A stretch of 64,000 nucleotides of DNA from Candidatus Melainabacteria bacterium (GTDB lineage: Bacteria > Cyanobacteriota > Vampirovibrionia > 2-02-FULL-35-15): contig JACQBQ010000018.1 of assembly GCA_016201905.1 (NCBI GenBank), positions 62,001 through 126,000 of the forward strand, in the 5' to 3' direction. Shown here piece by piece: positions 18,789 to 27,776 of the stretch (position 1 is the stretch's first letter; every line of letters starts with the position of its first letter). Position numbers and translations under genes: made by a program. The notes under the pieces are model-generated. The model saw only the letters and a program-made list of their open reading frames with translations, did no database searches and was not told the origin of the DNA.

Positions 18789-19913
18789 ATGGATATAAAA
18801 CAATTAATCACTGAAATAGCCTTTGACCTTGGTTTTGATGCTGTTGGCATTACAGTAGCTGATGATTTAGAAAAATCAAATGAGCATTTTATACGGTGGA
18901 GAGAAAAAGGATTTGCTGGAGATATGAAATATCTTCTCAGAGAAAACCCAATAAATGCAAAGCCAAAACAAATTCTTCCGGAAGCTAAATCAGTAATTAG
19001 CTTGCTTGTAAATTATTACACAGAACCACCCAGCGATCCTGGAGCTAACTATGGGAGGGTTGCAGCTTATGCGGTAGGGCTAGATTATCATAAGGTCTTA
19101 AGAAAAAAAATAAGACAATTTCAAGAAAAGATTGAGAAAAATATTGGTAAACACTTTCTTTCAAGAGGTTTTTCTGACTCTGTGCCATTGCTTGAAAAGT
19201 CATTTGCAAGGAATTCTGGCTTAGGTTTTTTTGGAAAACATACTTTAATTATTAATAAACCATTTGGCTCTTATTTTTTTATATGTGAGTTAATCTCAGA
19301 TCTTGAAATTGAAACTACCCATGAAATCTCTGGCACATGTGGACAGTGTACAAGGTGCAAGGATATTTGCCCGACTAGTGCTTTAGATAATGAATATCAG
19401 CTTGATGCAAGGCTTTGCATTTCGTATTTAACCATTGAAAATAAAGAAAACATTCCACTTGAATTAAGAGAAAAAATAGGACCGTGGGTTTTTGGCTGTG
19501 ACTTATGTCAGATGATTTGTCCTTATAATAAAGAAATTAAATCTACAAATTGGGAAGAGTTTAAACCAGAGTCAGGAGCTAGCCACTGGTTGAGCTTAAA
19601 AGAGATTTTAAGTATTAAATCTGAAAAAGAATTTCACGACAAGTTTTGTCATACACCACTTACCAGGCCAAAAAGGTCTGGGCTTTTAAGAAATGCAGCT
19701 GTTGTTGCAGGAAACAGGCTGGCAGAAAATGTTTTACCGGAGCTGATTTGGCTAGCTGAAAATGAGCCAGATCTGGTTATTAGAGAACATGTTTTGTGGG
19801 CATTGTCTAAATATCCAGATCGCAAGGCTAGTCAAATAGTTAGTAAGTTTGCGACACGTCATTGCGAGGAACAAAGTGACGAAGCAATCTTACTAACTTA
19901 TTCACATTTTTGA
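18789..19913 (+). CDS. queG: Epoxyqueuosine reductase QueG with repeat-derived C-terminus
   Basis: QueG reduces epoxyqueuosine to queuosine in tRNA, using cobalamin and two 4Fe-4S clusters. The 374 residues have the DUF1730-type N-terminal domain (GFDAVGIT...), GRVAAYAVGLDYHKVLR, the RNSGLGFFGKHTLII block, and two ferredoxin cysteine sets (CGQCTRCKDICP, CDLCQMICPY). A HEAT-like tail follows (RNAAVVAGNRL). The last 19 residues (ATRHCEEQSDEAILLTYSHF region) and the stop codon come from a palindromic element at 19857-19951, so the native C-terminus has been replaced. It is divergent from rimO. Confidence 0.93.
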   Translation: MDIKQLITEIAFDLGFDAVGITVADDLEKSNEHFIRWREKGFAGDMKYLLRENPINAKPKQILPEAKSVISLLVNYYTEPPSDPGANYGRVAAYAVGLDYHKVLRKKIRQFQEKIEKNIGKHFLSRGFSDSVPLLEKSFARNSGLGFFGKHTLIINKPFGSYFFICELISDLEIETTHEISGTCGQCTRCKDICPTSALDNEYQLDARLCISYLTIENKENIPLELREKIGPWVFGCDLCQMICPYNKEIKSTNWEEFKPESGASHWLSLKEILSIKSEKEFHDKFCHTPLTRPKRSGLLRNAAVVAGNRLAENVLPELIWLAENEPDLVIREHVLWALSKYPDRKASQIVSKFATRHCEEQSDEAILLTYSHF

Positions 19914-19951
19914 GATTGCTTCGTTGGCTCTTTGAGCCTCCTCGCACTGAC
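19857..19951. repeat. Palindromic element overlapping the 3' end of queG
   Basis: It starts CGTCATTGCGAGG and ends CCTCGCACTGAC, with an inner pair GAAGCAATCT and AGATTGCTTC. This is the same family as the element at 16852-16940, in the same orientation relative to the host gene. The right end has decayed by one or two bases. Confidence 0.75.
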
Positions 19952-19966
19952 AACTGGAAGTAATAT

Positions 19967-20743
19967 TTATTTCAAGTGTTTAATTAATTCACTGTGTATA
20001 AATCCATTAGTGGCAACGATTTCTTTGCTGTAGAGATCATATTTTTTACCTTTAAACTTTGTGATTTTTCCACCTGCTTCTTTTAAAATGAGTGCCCCAG
20101 CTGCTACGTCCCACGGACTAAGTTTTAATTCCCAGAAACCATCTACTTTTCCTGATGCTACATAACACAAATCAAGTGCTGCTGCACCGTCCCTTCTGAC
20201 ACCTTGACTAACTAGGGTTAGGTTTCGAAAGTTATTAAAATTATTTGTTTTAGGGTTTTTTCTGTCATATGAAAATCCTGTTACAAGAAGGCTATCTCTT
20301 AAAGTTTTAATTTTTGAGACTGAGATTACTTTTCTATTTAATTTTGCACCTTTATTTTTTCTTGCGCTATAAAGCTCATCGGTTAAAGGATTTTTTATAA
20401 GCCCAAATTCAAGAATGTTATTTACAGAAAAACCAATTGATATGCAAAAGCATGGATAACCGTGTGCAAAATTTGTTGTTCCATCTATTGGATCAATAAA
20501 CCATTGATACTTTAAGTTTTTTGTGTGTATGCCTGATTCTTCAGCAACTATAGAATGATCAGGATACTTTGAGTTTATTTCTTTTAATATTAGAGCTTCA
20601 ACTTCATGATCAACATTAGTTACCAGATTAAAATCACCTTTTTTATAAGAGATTGTTCTTATTTTGTCGTAACTTTTTAGAATTACTCTATTAGCTTTTT
20701 CTATTAGTTGTTTTGCAAAGTTAAATACATTGTCCACAAGCAC
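19967..20743 (-). CDS. suhB: Inositol monophosphatase family protein
   Basis: The 258 residues carry the metal-binding signatures of the family: VAEESGIH, WFIDPIDGTTNFAHG and LSPWDVAAGALILKEAGG. Such enzymes are magnesium-dependent phosphatases acting on inositol-1-phosphate or related sugar phosphates, and SuhB also binds the transcription machinery in some bacteria. The substrate cannot be fixed from sequence. It is convergent with queG and stands alone. Confidence 0.9.
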   Translation of the reverse strand: MLVDNVFNFAKQLIEKANRVILKSYDKIRTISYKKGDFNLVTNVDHEVEALILKEINSKYPDHSIVAEESGIHTKNLKYQWFIDPIDGTTNFAHGYPCFCISIGFSVNNILEFGLIKNPLTDELYSARKNKGAKLNRKVISVSKIKTLRDSLLVTGFSYDRKNPKTNNFNNFRNLTLVSQGVRRDGAAALDLCYVASGKVDGFWELKLSPWDVAAGALILKEAGGKITKFKGKKYDLYSKEIVATNGFIHSELIKHLK

Positions 20744-21068
20744 AAATTCTAATTTAAAAATAAGGGTAATGAGTTTAGAGTTTAGGTTTTAAACCATTTT
20801 TTGCCTTGACTTGTATATGTAGCTTGTTATCGGTCAGTGTTCTTAACCTTTATTCTTAACTAATCAAGATAATGTTTGCAAGTTAAGAGATTTAGGTTTT
20901 TCATCAATTTTCCTAAAAATTTCTTTAAAAAATCAGTGTTTTAACCCCACTTTAGTATTAAGCCATACTTAAATATAAAATATTTATATATTTTTTAATA
21001 CATTCGTCAATACTACGATAGATTATATATTCGGAACGAACGGTAATAAAAAAGTAAGAGGGAGAAAT
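20744..21068. other. 325-base intergenic gap between suhB and a small RHH-like gene
   Basis: This divergent gap is very AT-rich. I see no gene in it. A purine-rich GAGGGAG ribosome site at 21058-21064 belongs to the next gene. TTGACT near 20807 lacks a well-placed -10. Promoters for both flanking genes must lie here, but none is clear enough to assign. Confidence 0.5.
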
Positions 21069-21323
21069 ATGGATACATTGTTAAATCAACAACAAAGCCG
21101 AAAGAAAACTGGTCCTAAGCCTTTATATGGAGAAGCAAAAAAGATGGTTTCATTCCGTCTATCTCCAAGGGCATTGGAAATAATCAGACATGTTGCTACA
21201 CAAAAAGGTGTAAGCCAAGCTGAAGTTATTGAACAATGGGCTCGTTTAATTGGCAGTAATGCAGATAGTCTTTTCACACAAAAGACTGAAGCTGTCAGTG
21301 AACTAGTTCCATCATTAAACTAG
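21069..21323 (+). CDS. Small ribbon-helix-helix-like DNA-binding protein
   Basis: This 84-residue protein has a basic N-terminus (QSRKKTGPKPLYGEAKK) followed by a strand, KMVSFRLSPRALEIIRHVATQKGVSQAEVIEQWARL, with the strand-helix-turn-helix pattern of ribbon-helix-helix repressors. A strong GAGGGAG ribosome site sits five bases before the ATG, and a good terminator follows directly, so it is a monocistronic unit that looks well expressed. Its targets are unknown. A second RHH protein is encoded convergently just downstream. Confidence 0.7.
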   Translation: MDTLLNQQQSRKKTGPKPLYGEAKKMVSFRLSPRALEIIRHVATQKGVSQAEVIEQWARLIGSNADSLFTQKTEAVSELVPSLN

Positions 21324-21346
21324 TAAGCTTTGATTGTAAAAAATTT

Positions 21347-21378
21347 AAAAGCCCTCAGGATTTATTCTGGGGGCTTTT
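21347..21378 (+). terminator. Rho-independent terminator
   Basis: AAAAGCCC (21347-21354) pairs with GGGCTTTT (21371-21378) and the stem continues through TCAG/CTGG with one T-G wobble. A T-rich tail follows. It ends the transcript of the small RHH-like gene and may also act on the opposite strand. Confidence 0.85.
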
Positions 21379-21404
21379 ATTTTGTAAGAGAAAAAAGAAA
21401 TTTA

Positions 21405-21620
21405 TCAACTGACTTTACTTACCGGATAAATCATTTTATTTGAGACCAGTGTCTTTGATATAATTTCAGGTTCTTTTTGAATCGGTTCATTTTTATACTG
21501 CAATAAATATCTTCTTAGAGCTTCTCTTATAAGTGAACTTCTAGTTCTGTGTTCAAGCTCTGCAATTTTGTCGATCTCTTGTAAAAACTCATTTTGAAAA
21601 TTTACTAAAACTTTTGCCAT
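21405..21620 (-). CDS. CopG/RHH_1 family DNA-binding protein
   Basis: The 71 residues start MAKVLVNFQNEFLQEIDKIAELEHRTRSSLIREALRRYL, the classical ribbon-helix-helix layout: a beta strand that enters the major groove, then two helices with the R-SSLIREA turn. Proteins like this are homodimeric repressors, often of their own operon or of toxin-antitoxin pairs. No toxin gene is next to it. It is convergent with the RHH-like gene at 21.1-21.3 kb across a shared terminator. Confidence 0.8.
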   Translation of the reverse strand: MAKVLVNFQNEFLQEIDKIAELEHRTRSSLIREALRRYLLQYKNEPIQKEPEIISKTLVSNKMIYPVSKVS

Positions 21621-21734
21621 AATTGTTTTTCCTTTTTTCTGTTTTGCTTAAATTAATTTTATCAACAATTAAATTTTAGACAATGGATTTATACAGTTAT
21701 AAGAAAATATTCATAAAGCATTAATAATAGAAAT

Positions 21735-22709
21735 CTATTTTATAAAGTTGCTGGCAGACATTATTATTTCGCGAATATCATCATGTTTGGGCTGCCAATT
21801 TAAGTCTTTTCGTATTTTACTTGAATCTGCAATTAATACAGGTGGATCTCCTGGTCTCCTCTTACAAAGTTTGTATTGAATGTCTTTTTTTAGAACTTCT
21901 TTTGCTGAGTTTACAATTTCTAATACAGAATATCCATGACCGTAGCCTATGTTATAAATGATTTCATGTTTTTTGTTTGTAATGAGTATCTCAAGTGCTC
22001 TTATGTGGGCGTGGATTAAATCTGCTACATGTATATAATCCCTAATTGCAGTACCGTCTTTAGTGGGATAATCATTGCCGTAAACTGATAACTCATAGTT
22101 TTTGTTGTTTGCAGCTCTAATTACTAGAGGAATTAAATGTGTTTCGGGATTATGGTTTTCACCATGCTTTTTAGATGCACCGGCTACATTGAAATATCTA
22201 AGAGCAATATAATCTAAATTATGGTTTTGCTTATACCACGCAAGGGCTTTTTCAAAAGCTAGTTTTGACTCACCATATGGATTAATTGGTTTTGTTTGTG
22301 TCTCTTCTTTTATTGGTATATCATCAGGCTTTGGTATTCCATATGTTGCGCAGGTAGATGAAAATACAATTTTTTTTACATTGAAACGAATCATTACGTC
22401 TAACAGGTTTTGAGCTTGACAAAAATTTATATCAAAGTACTTCAATGGATCTCTCATTGACTCTTCAACTAAAGCTGCTCCTGCAAAGTGCAAAACAATA
22501 TCAATCTTATTTTCTTTAAAAATTTTTTCTACAGAAGCAGTATTGCCAATGTTTGTATTAAAAAAAGGAATATTAGGGGGTATTGCTTCCATGTGTCCTG
22601 TCGAAAGATCATCTACAGCTAGGACCTCGTATCCTTCTTCAAGTAACATTTCTGAAGCTATTGAGCCTATGTATCCTGCAGCGCCAGTTACTAGTATTTT
22701 AGATTTCAA
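21735..22709 (-). CDS. galE: UDP-glucose 4-epimerase
   Basis: GalE interconverts UDP-glucose and UDP-galactose for surface polysaccharide. The 324 residues show the Rossmann motif TGAAGYIGS (8-16), the catalytic Ser in FSSTCATYG, the YGESK active-site motif, RYFNVAGA, and the HVADLIHAHIRAL and IADSSKIRKDLNWQP blocks of the extended SDR family. It lies 16 bases after the sigma factor gene on the same strand, so the two may be co-transcribed. Confidence 0.92.
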   Translation of the reverse strand: MKSKILVTGAAGYIGSIASEMLLEEGYEVLAVDDLSTGHMEAIPPNIPFFNTNIGNTASVEKIFKENKIDIVLHFAGAALVEESMRDPLKYFDINFCQAQNLLDVMIRFNVKKIVFSSTCATYGIPKPDDIPIKEETQTKPINPYGESKLAFEKALAWYKQNHNLDYIALRYFNVAGASKKHGENHNPETHLIPLVIRAANNKNYELSVYGNDYPTKDGTAIRDYIHVADLIHAHIRALEILITNKKHEIIYNIGYGHGYSVLEIVNSAKEVLKKDIQYKLCKRRPGDPPVLIADSSKIRKDLNWQPKHDDIREIIMSASNFIK

Positions 22710-22725
22710 ACTTTTGGGAGCCTTT

Positions 22726-23553
22726 TTATTTTTTACTATCTTTTTTTTGAAGATTCATTTTATTACCAAGCAAGATTCTTTGTAACTCTGCTGTGGCAGC
22801 CCTAAGTCTCCTCGATACCTGCATTTGGGAAATTCCTAGTCTTCTTGCAACTTCTGTTTGACTTAGATCTTTATAGTAAGTCATTTCAACTACTTGTCTT
22901 AGATTGTCTTTTAGCTGGCGTATGGCTGCTTGAAGCATTATATTGTCTTCTTCTGAACCAAATTTAAGCTGGTGGGATGAATCTTCTAATGTATCTATAA
23001 GTAGTTGTTCACTGGTTCCATCAGTAGTTAATGTTTGGTCAAGCGAAATAAGTGTTCTTCTGCGATCAACTTCATAGGCCTCAGATATTTTATCAGGGTG
23101 AATCTGTAGAACTTCAGCAACTTCAGCATCTGTAGGTTCTCGTCCCAGCTCATGAATTAAATCCTGGACTAGTCTTGAAATCCTGAAACTTAATTCCTGT
23201 AGTTCTCTTGGAGCCCTAATCATTGATGTTTTATCTCTTAGGTAGTGTCTTATTTCACCGGTGATTAAATGTGTGGCATAAGTATGAAACTTTGCTCCAG
23301 CATCAGGATCAAACTGTTCAATTGCTTTAACAAGTCCAATACTGCCTACCTGAATCAGATCATCAACAGGGTCTGTGCTTCGTCTGGCTAAACCATAAGC
23401 AATTCTTTTAACTAAAGAAATAGAATATTGAACGATTTTATCTCTTATATTTTTATCTTTGGTTTTATGATATTGAGAAAGAAGTTTATGAATATCCTTA
23501 CTATCTAATTCATCAAAATCTGTTGATGTTGAGTTTATTGGACTGGGTGACAT
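22726..23553 (-). CDS. RNA polymerase sigma factor, SigF/SigB-like (group 3)
   Basis: The 275 residues cover sigma regions 2, 3 and 4. Region 2 has DDLIQVGSIGLVKAIEQFDPDAGAKFHTYATHLITGEIRHYLRD, which includes the -10-recognition helix; region 3 has LGREPTDAEVAEVLQIHPDKISEA; region 4 has LSQTEVARRLGISQMQVSRRLRAA, the -35 helix-turn-helix. There is no region 1.1. The GEIRHYLRD motif and SQMQVSR fit the SigB/SigF/SigG class, which in cyanobacteria includes SigF, used for motility and surface genes. I infer a similar role. It lies upstream of galE. Confidence 0.88.
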   Translation of the reverse strand: MSPSPINSTSTDFDELDSKDIHKLLSQYHKTKDKNIRDKIVQYSISLVKRIAYGLARRSTDPVDDLIQVGSIGLVKAIEQFDPDAGAKFHTYATHLITGEIRHYLRDKTSMIRAPRELQELSFRISRLVQDLIHELGREPTDAEVAEVLQIHPDKISEAYEVDRRRTLISLDQTLTTDGTSEQLLIDTLEDSSHQLKFGSEEDNIMLQAAIRQLKDNLRQVVEMTYYKDLSQTEVARRLGISQMQVSRRLRAATAELQRILLGNKMNLQKKDSKK

Positions 23554-23669
23554 GCAGTCTTTACCTTTATTAAATATATTTTAAGTGTTAGACAATTACT
23601 ATTATATTTGCTTTATGATGAGCATATTTATTAAAATGTTACCACAGTATGGCCGCTAACTGAATTAAT

Positions 23670-24617
23670 ATGAAAGTTTTAGAAGTACATAACTTAACTG
23701 TATCTTTTGATGGTAAAGCTGCTGTTGATAATGTTTCTTTTGATCTTAATTCAGGTGAAATTGTGGGTTTGGTTGGTGAATCAGGATGCGGTAAGTCTTT
23801 AACAGCTTTTTCTATACTAGGAATTTCACCTCCAAGCAGTATATTGAGTGGAAAAATTATTTATAAAGATACTGATTTGTTGTCAATGGATGATGAATCA
23901 AAAAGAAAAATCAGAGGAAATAAAATATCCCTTATACCCCAAGATCCCTTGTCAGCTTTAAATCCTGTTTATACCATTGGTGAGCAAATATCAGAAGTCT
24001 TAGAGGTTCACAAAAATGCTACACATCAGCAGGCTCTTTTAGAGTCTGAAAAAGTATTAGAAAGTGTCAACATCCCAAACCCAAAACAAAGATTAAAAGA
24101 TTATCCACATCAATTCTCAGGTGGTATGAAGCAAAGAGCACTTATTGCAATGGCTTTAGTGGCAGAACCGGATATATTAATTGCGGATGAGCCTACTACA
24201 GCTTTAGATGTAACTATTCAGTTGCAAATATTAGAAATCATGAAAGGCCTAAAAAATAAAGGCAAGGCTATTTTATTAATCACTCATGATTTAGCGCAAG
24301 TGGCTGAAGTATGTGATCGTGTTTTTGTAATGTATATGGGAAAAATTGTTGAATCTGCACCTACACGAGAAATATTTCTTAACCCGAAACATCCTTATAC
24401 AATTGGTTTGCTCAACTCTCTTCCAAGTGACAGTAAAAAATCATTAAGCCCAATTCTAGGCCAGCCGCCAAGTATAGATTCTATTCCACAGGGCTGTGCA
24501 TTTAACCCTCGATGTCCATTTGTTTTCGATAAGTGTAAAAAAGAAGTACCAGAATTATATGATGTAAAAAGCTCAAACGATCATAAGAGTAGATGCTTCT
24601 TAGAAATTAAAAATTAA
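23670..24617 (+). CDS. Oligopeptide/dipeptide ABC transporter ATPase
   Basis: The 315 residues show Walker A GESGCGKS, Q-loop, signature FSGGMKQR, Walker B ILIADEPTTALD and the H-loop. The C-terminal oligo_HPY extension carries the family cysteines (GCAFNPRCPFVFDKCKKE). It is an OppD/DppD-type subunit that powers peptide or nickel import. No permease, binding protein or partner OppF is next to it, so its partners must be elsewhere. It converges on atpB with a four-base overlap. Confidence 0.88.
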   Translation: MKVLEVHNLTVSFDGKAAVDNVSFDLNSGEIVGLVGESGCGKSLTAFSILGISPPSSILSGKIIYKDTDLLSMDDESKRKIRGNKISLIPQDPLSALNPVYTIGEQISEVLEVHKNATHQQALLESEKVLESVNIPNPKQRLKDYPHQFSGGMKQRALIAMALVAEPDILIADEPTTALDVTIQLQILEIMKGLKNKGKAILLITHDLAQVAEVCDRVFVMYMGKIVESAPTREIFLNPKHPYTIGLLNSLPSDSKKSLSPILGQPPSIDSIPQGCAFNPRCPFVFDKCKKEVPELYDVKSSNDHKSRCFLEIKN

Positions 24618-25345
24618 TGTTCTTCAGCATGCTCTCCATGAGCAACTGCAGTACCTATGTAAACAGTGGTAAGCAGTGAAAATACTAAAGCTTGTATTAA
24701 GCCTACAAAGAGTTCAAATGCTAGAGCAAACATTGGCAAGACCAGAGCAACTAATCCTAGGATAGACATTACAAGCACTTCGCCAGCAATAGTGTTTGCA
24801 AAAAGCCGTAGCGATAATGTCAAAGGCCTTATTAACAAATCCAACCATTCAACAAATCCTAAAGGCTTAAAATAATTTAGGATGTATCCAGCTCCTCCGG
24901 ATTTAATACCAGCAATAATATATGTTACTAATGAAATTAGTGCCATACCAGCTGTAACATTTATATCTGCTGCTGGTGAAGAGCCTTCCCAGTGATTACC
25001 ATTGTCTAATTTTGGCCACCAACTAAATGCCTCTCCTATTTTCCATGGCATAAGTCCAAGCCAGTAGGCAAAGAGCGTGAAAATAAAAATGCCACCAATT
25101 AATGGAATATAATTTTTGCCTTTTTTACCTGGGATTTGAGATGAAGTTAAACCGTTTATTAATTGCCATATTGTTTCCAGGATGGTTTGTCTTAAACTGT
25201 AACCCTCAATCCTTAGATTTCTTGTTAGAAGAAATGAGACAGCTAATATTGAAGCCATGATTACCCATGAATAAGCGATGGTATCCATATGGACTTTCTG
25301 TCCTAGTATTTCATTTGTAATATGTACTCCAAGAGAAGATGACAT
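24614..25345 (-). CDS. atpB: ATP synthase F0 subunit a
   Basis: Subunit a forms the proton half-channels next to the c ring. The 243 residues have five to six membrane segments. The conserved essential arginine is in LSLRLFANTIAGEVLV, and the final segment carries the usual LVFSLLTTVYIGTAVAHGEH end. It is the last gene of a minus-strand run atpZ-atpI-atpB. The gene that normally follows, atpE, is absent: the next gene is a convergent oppD-like gene overlapping by four bases. The rest of the F1F0 operon must be elsewhere. Confidence 0.93.
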   Translation of the reverse strand: MSSSLGVHITNEILGQKVHMDTIAYSWVIMASILAVSFLLTRNLRIEGYSLRQTILETIWQLINGLTSSQIPGKKGKNYIPLIGGIFIFTLFAYWLGLMPWKIGEAFSWWPKLDNGNHWEGSSPAADINVTAGMALISLVTYIIAGIKSGGAGYILNYFKPLGFVEWLDLLIRPLTLSLRLFANTIAGEVLVMSILGLVALVLPMFALAFELFVGLIQALVFSLLTTVYIGTAVAHGEHAEEH

Positions 25346-25366
25346 TTTTATTCAATTAAAATTTAT

Positions 25367-25738
25367 TTATTCCTTAATTTGCATATTTGCATAAAACCAG
25401 ACAAAAATTAAATATATTGTTTGGCAAATCGCAAAACCAATAAATAATGCTATCAGGTTAGAATGCAATTTGTGAACAAGTATTGCGCAAGGCAGGGCTA
25501 CAATTACAAGCCTAATTGGAAAACCTAAAAGAACAAATATTTTACTATAGCTGCTGGCCTTAATTAATTGTGTGTAAGTAAATGATGTGAGCCCACTGAT
25601 TAGTATTCCTGTCAAAATTGAAAACTCTTTATATATTAAATAAATCAGACTTATTAAACAAGTTATACCTGCTTGTGTGTAAGATATTTTGTTTAACATA
25701 TCAGTAAAACTAGTTATCTTTATTTTCATTTTTCCCAA
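25367..25738 (-). CDS. ATP synthase subunit I-like membrane protein
   Basis: The 123 residues form about four membrane segments with few charges, and the gene lies directly upstream of atpB and overlaps atpZ by 29 bases. That position and topology fit AtpI (UncI), a helper for c-ring assembly. The sequence itself is too divergent to be sure. Residues KASSYSKIFVLLGFPIRLVIV match the positively charged loop and following helix seen in AtpI/YtpI-type proteins. Confidence 0.65.
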   Translation of the reverse strand: MGKMKIKITSFTDMLNKISYTQAGITCLISLIYLIYKEFSILTGILISGLTSFTYTQLIKASSYSKIFVLLGFPIRLVIVALPCAILVHKLHSNLIALFIGFAICQTIYLIFVWFYANMQIKE

Positions 25739-25925
25739 GCTGATTTTTATAAATCTGATTTGATTTAATTACAAGTCTGGCTAAGCCGAAAATTATTGCT
25801 GTGATTCCGAAAATTATTGCTAGTGCTGGACTAGTGTGAAATTTTTTGTCGAGATAGTTCCCAAATGTAGCCAGTAGGGCTGTAAGAACAAAAACCCCAA
25901 AAATTAAATCATAAAGAAGACCCAT
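25710..25925 (-). CDS. AtpZ/AtpI family small membrane protein
   Basis: This 71-residue protein has two membrane helices (about 5-22 and 32-52) joined by YLDKKFHTSPALAIIFGITAIIFGLARL, the pattern of the AtpZ family (DUF ATPase_gene1) that comes first in many atp operons. It overlaps the next gene by 29 bases. It is thought to help c-ring assembly or ion supply. It is divergent from the TPR gene, with about 30 bases between. Confidence 0.65.
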   Translation of the reverse strand: MGLLYDLIFGVFVLTALLATFGNYLDKKFHTSPALAIIFGITAIIFGLARLVIKSNQIYKNQLGKNENKDN

Positions 25926-25957
25926 GAGGGCATTATAGCTTAAAATAGTATATTGAA

Positions 25958-27760
25958 ATGCTTAGAAAATATATATTAATTTATGTTTTATTTTTTCTTT
26001 TTACTAATGCTTTGTTTTGCTTTGCGCAGGACGAGAGCTATCCGCAAGATCCAGAGATAGTGAGATTAGTAAATGAAGGTATTAAATTGCATAAGGATAA
26101 GGATTATTTAGGTGCACTTAAATCTTTTAGTGAAGCACTTTCTATAGAGCCTAATAATGTTCTTGTCAAACAAAATATAAGTATTGCTCATAATAATTAT
26201 GGAAAATATTTAGCTGAAAGAACAGACTATGAAAAAGCTTTAAAAGAATTCAGGCTTGCAATTTATTATGATTCACAGAACAAAACAGCTGATGCAAATC
26301 TGGATGCATTGCTAAAACAAAAAGGCGTTAGGTCTGACGATCCACAAGCAAGAACTCAGATTGGTGATAAGTTAAGGGCTGATGCAAATTTTGAACTTGC
26401 TTTAATTGAATATCAAAAAGCTCTAAGCTTGTCAAAATCACCAGATCCAAATTTATTGATAAGCATTGGAGATATTCATTATATTCTGTACTTAAGGGAA
26501 GGGCAAAAAACAAACGATATTGATAAAGCTAACGACTATTATAAAAAGGCACTTGAAATTAAAGAGACAGCTAAAGCTCATATAAAAGTGGGCGACGGGT
26601 TGTTAGCTTTAAAAGATATTGCCGGTGCGGTACAGCATTATAAACGTGCCCTTGAGCTAGAACCTAATTTGCCTGATGCTTTAACAGCAAATATCAGAGG
26701 CTGGAATGAAGCGGTTAGACTGGCACCACTAGTCAGTGAAAATCATATTGGTTTAGCAGTAGCCCTACAGTTAAAAAAAGATTTTGTCAATGCAGAAGAA
26801 GAATACAATCAGGCTTTAAAACTTGATCCAAATAATGAAACAGCCCTTAAAGGGCTGGAATCCCTTAAAAAGGATAAAGTTAGAGCTCAGGCTGCTCAAT
26901 ATTCGGATAGTGCACTTAAGCTGCAAGTGGAAGAGAAATATGATGAAGCCATTGAACAATATATAAAAGCGCTTGAAATAAATCCAGGTGATTCAAAGCT
27001 TCACTACAATATTGGAACTGCATTCCAGGCAAAAGGAGATTTTGAACATGCCGAAAAAGCATATAGAAAATCATTAGAAACAGATGCTGCTAATGAAAAA
27101 GCAAAAAGTGCTTTAGAGCAGCTAACCAAGCAAATAAATGCTAAAAAAACTCAAGAGCTATCTTCAAGAGCAGTTGAGTTACAAAAATCTGGAAATTTTC
27201 AGGAGGCTATTACTACTTACCTAGCTGCAATTTCTATAGACTCTTCTAATGCATCCCTTCTTTATAATCTCGGCACAGCATATCAGGCAGCTGGTGATTT
27301 AACAAATGCCCAAACCCAATATCAAAAAGCATTAGACCTGGATAAAAATAATCAAACATATTCTAATGCTATAAAGCTTTTAAAGACGGAGCTTGCAAAT
27401 CCATTAATTCAAAGTGCTGTAAATAAACAATCAAGCAATGATTATGCTGGTGCTGTAGCTGAATATACTAAAGCTCTTGAACTTGTTCCTGATGATGCTC
27501 AAACACATTTTAATTTAGCAACTGCATATCAAGCAAATAAACAAACCGATCAAGCCATTCAATCATATTTGAAAGCAGTTGGTCTCGATCCAAAAGGCCA
27601 AGTTGATGCATTTTTTTTCTTGGGTACTTTATATGAGGAAAAGAAAAATAATAAGTCTGCAATTGAAAATTATCAAAAATACATACAAAATGCTCCTACA
27701 GGTTCGTATGCTAAAGATGCAAAGGAAAGAACGGCTTATTTAAAGACACAGAAGCAGTAA
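25958..27760 (+). CDS. Secreted or membrane-anchored TPR protein
   Basis: The 600 residues open with a signal peptide (MLRKYILIYVLFFLFTNALFCFA, then cleavage near QDES) and continue as about ten to twelve tetratricopeptide repeats, each with a pattern such as A-x-x-x-Y-x-x-A-L-x-L-D-P-N. It ends with KTQKQ. Such proteins are scaffolds for other proteins, here in the periplasm or at the outer membrane. Its partners cannot be told. It is 16 bases before ispG on the same strand and divergent from the atp genes. Confidence 0.85.
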   Translation: MLRKYILIYVLFFLFTNALFCFAQDESYPQDPEIVRLVNEGIKLHKDKDYLGALKSFSEALSIEPNNVLVKQNISIAHNNYGKYLAERTDYEKALKEFRLAIYYDSQNKTADANLDALLKQKGVRSDDPQARTQIGDKLRADANFELALIEYQKALSLSKSPDPNLLISIGDIHYILYLREGQKTNDIDKANDYYKKALEIKETAKAHIKVGDGLLALKDIAGAVQHYKRALELEPNLPDALTANIRGWNEAVRLAPLVSENHIGLAVALQLKKDFVNAEEEYNQALKLDPNNETALKGLESLKKDKVRAQAAQYSDSALKLQVEEKYDEAIEQYIKALEINPGDSKLHYNIGTAFQAKGDFEHAEKAYRKSLETDAANEKAKSALEQLTKQINAKKTQELSSRAVELQKSGNFQEAITTYLAAISIDSSNASLLYNLGTAYQAAGDLTNAQTQYQKALDLDKNNQTYSNAIKLLKTELANPLIQSAVNKQSSNDYAGAVAEYTKALELVPDDAQTHFNLATAYQANKQTDQAIQSYLKAVGLDPKGQVDAFFFLGTLYEEKKNNKSAIENYQKYIQNAPTGSYAKDAKERTAYLKTQKQ

Positions 27761-27776
27761 CGCTATAATTAACTTT

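Noticed and set aside
19914..19966. Inverted repeat at 19857-19951 as a queG/suhB terminator
   Set aside because: It matches the uvrC element family and has no T tail, so a mobile palindrome is the better reading.
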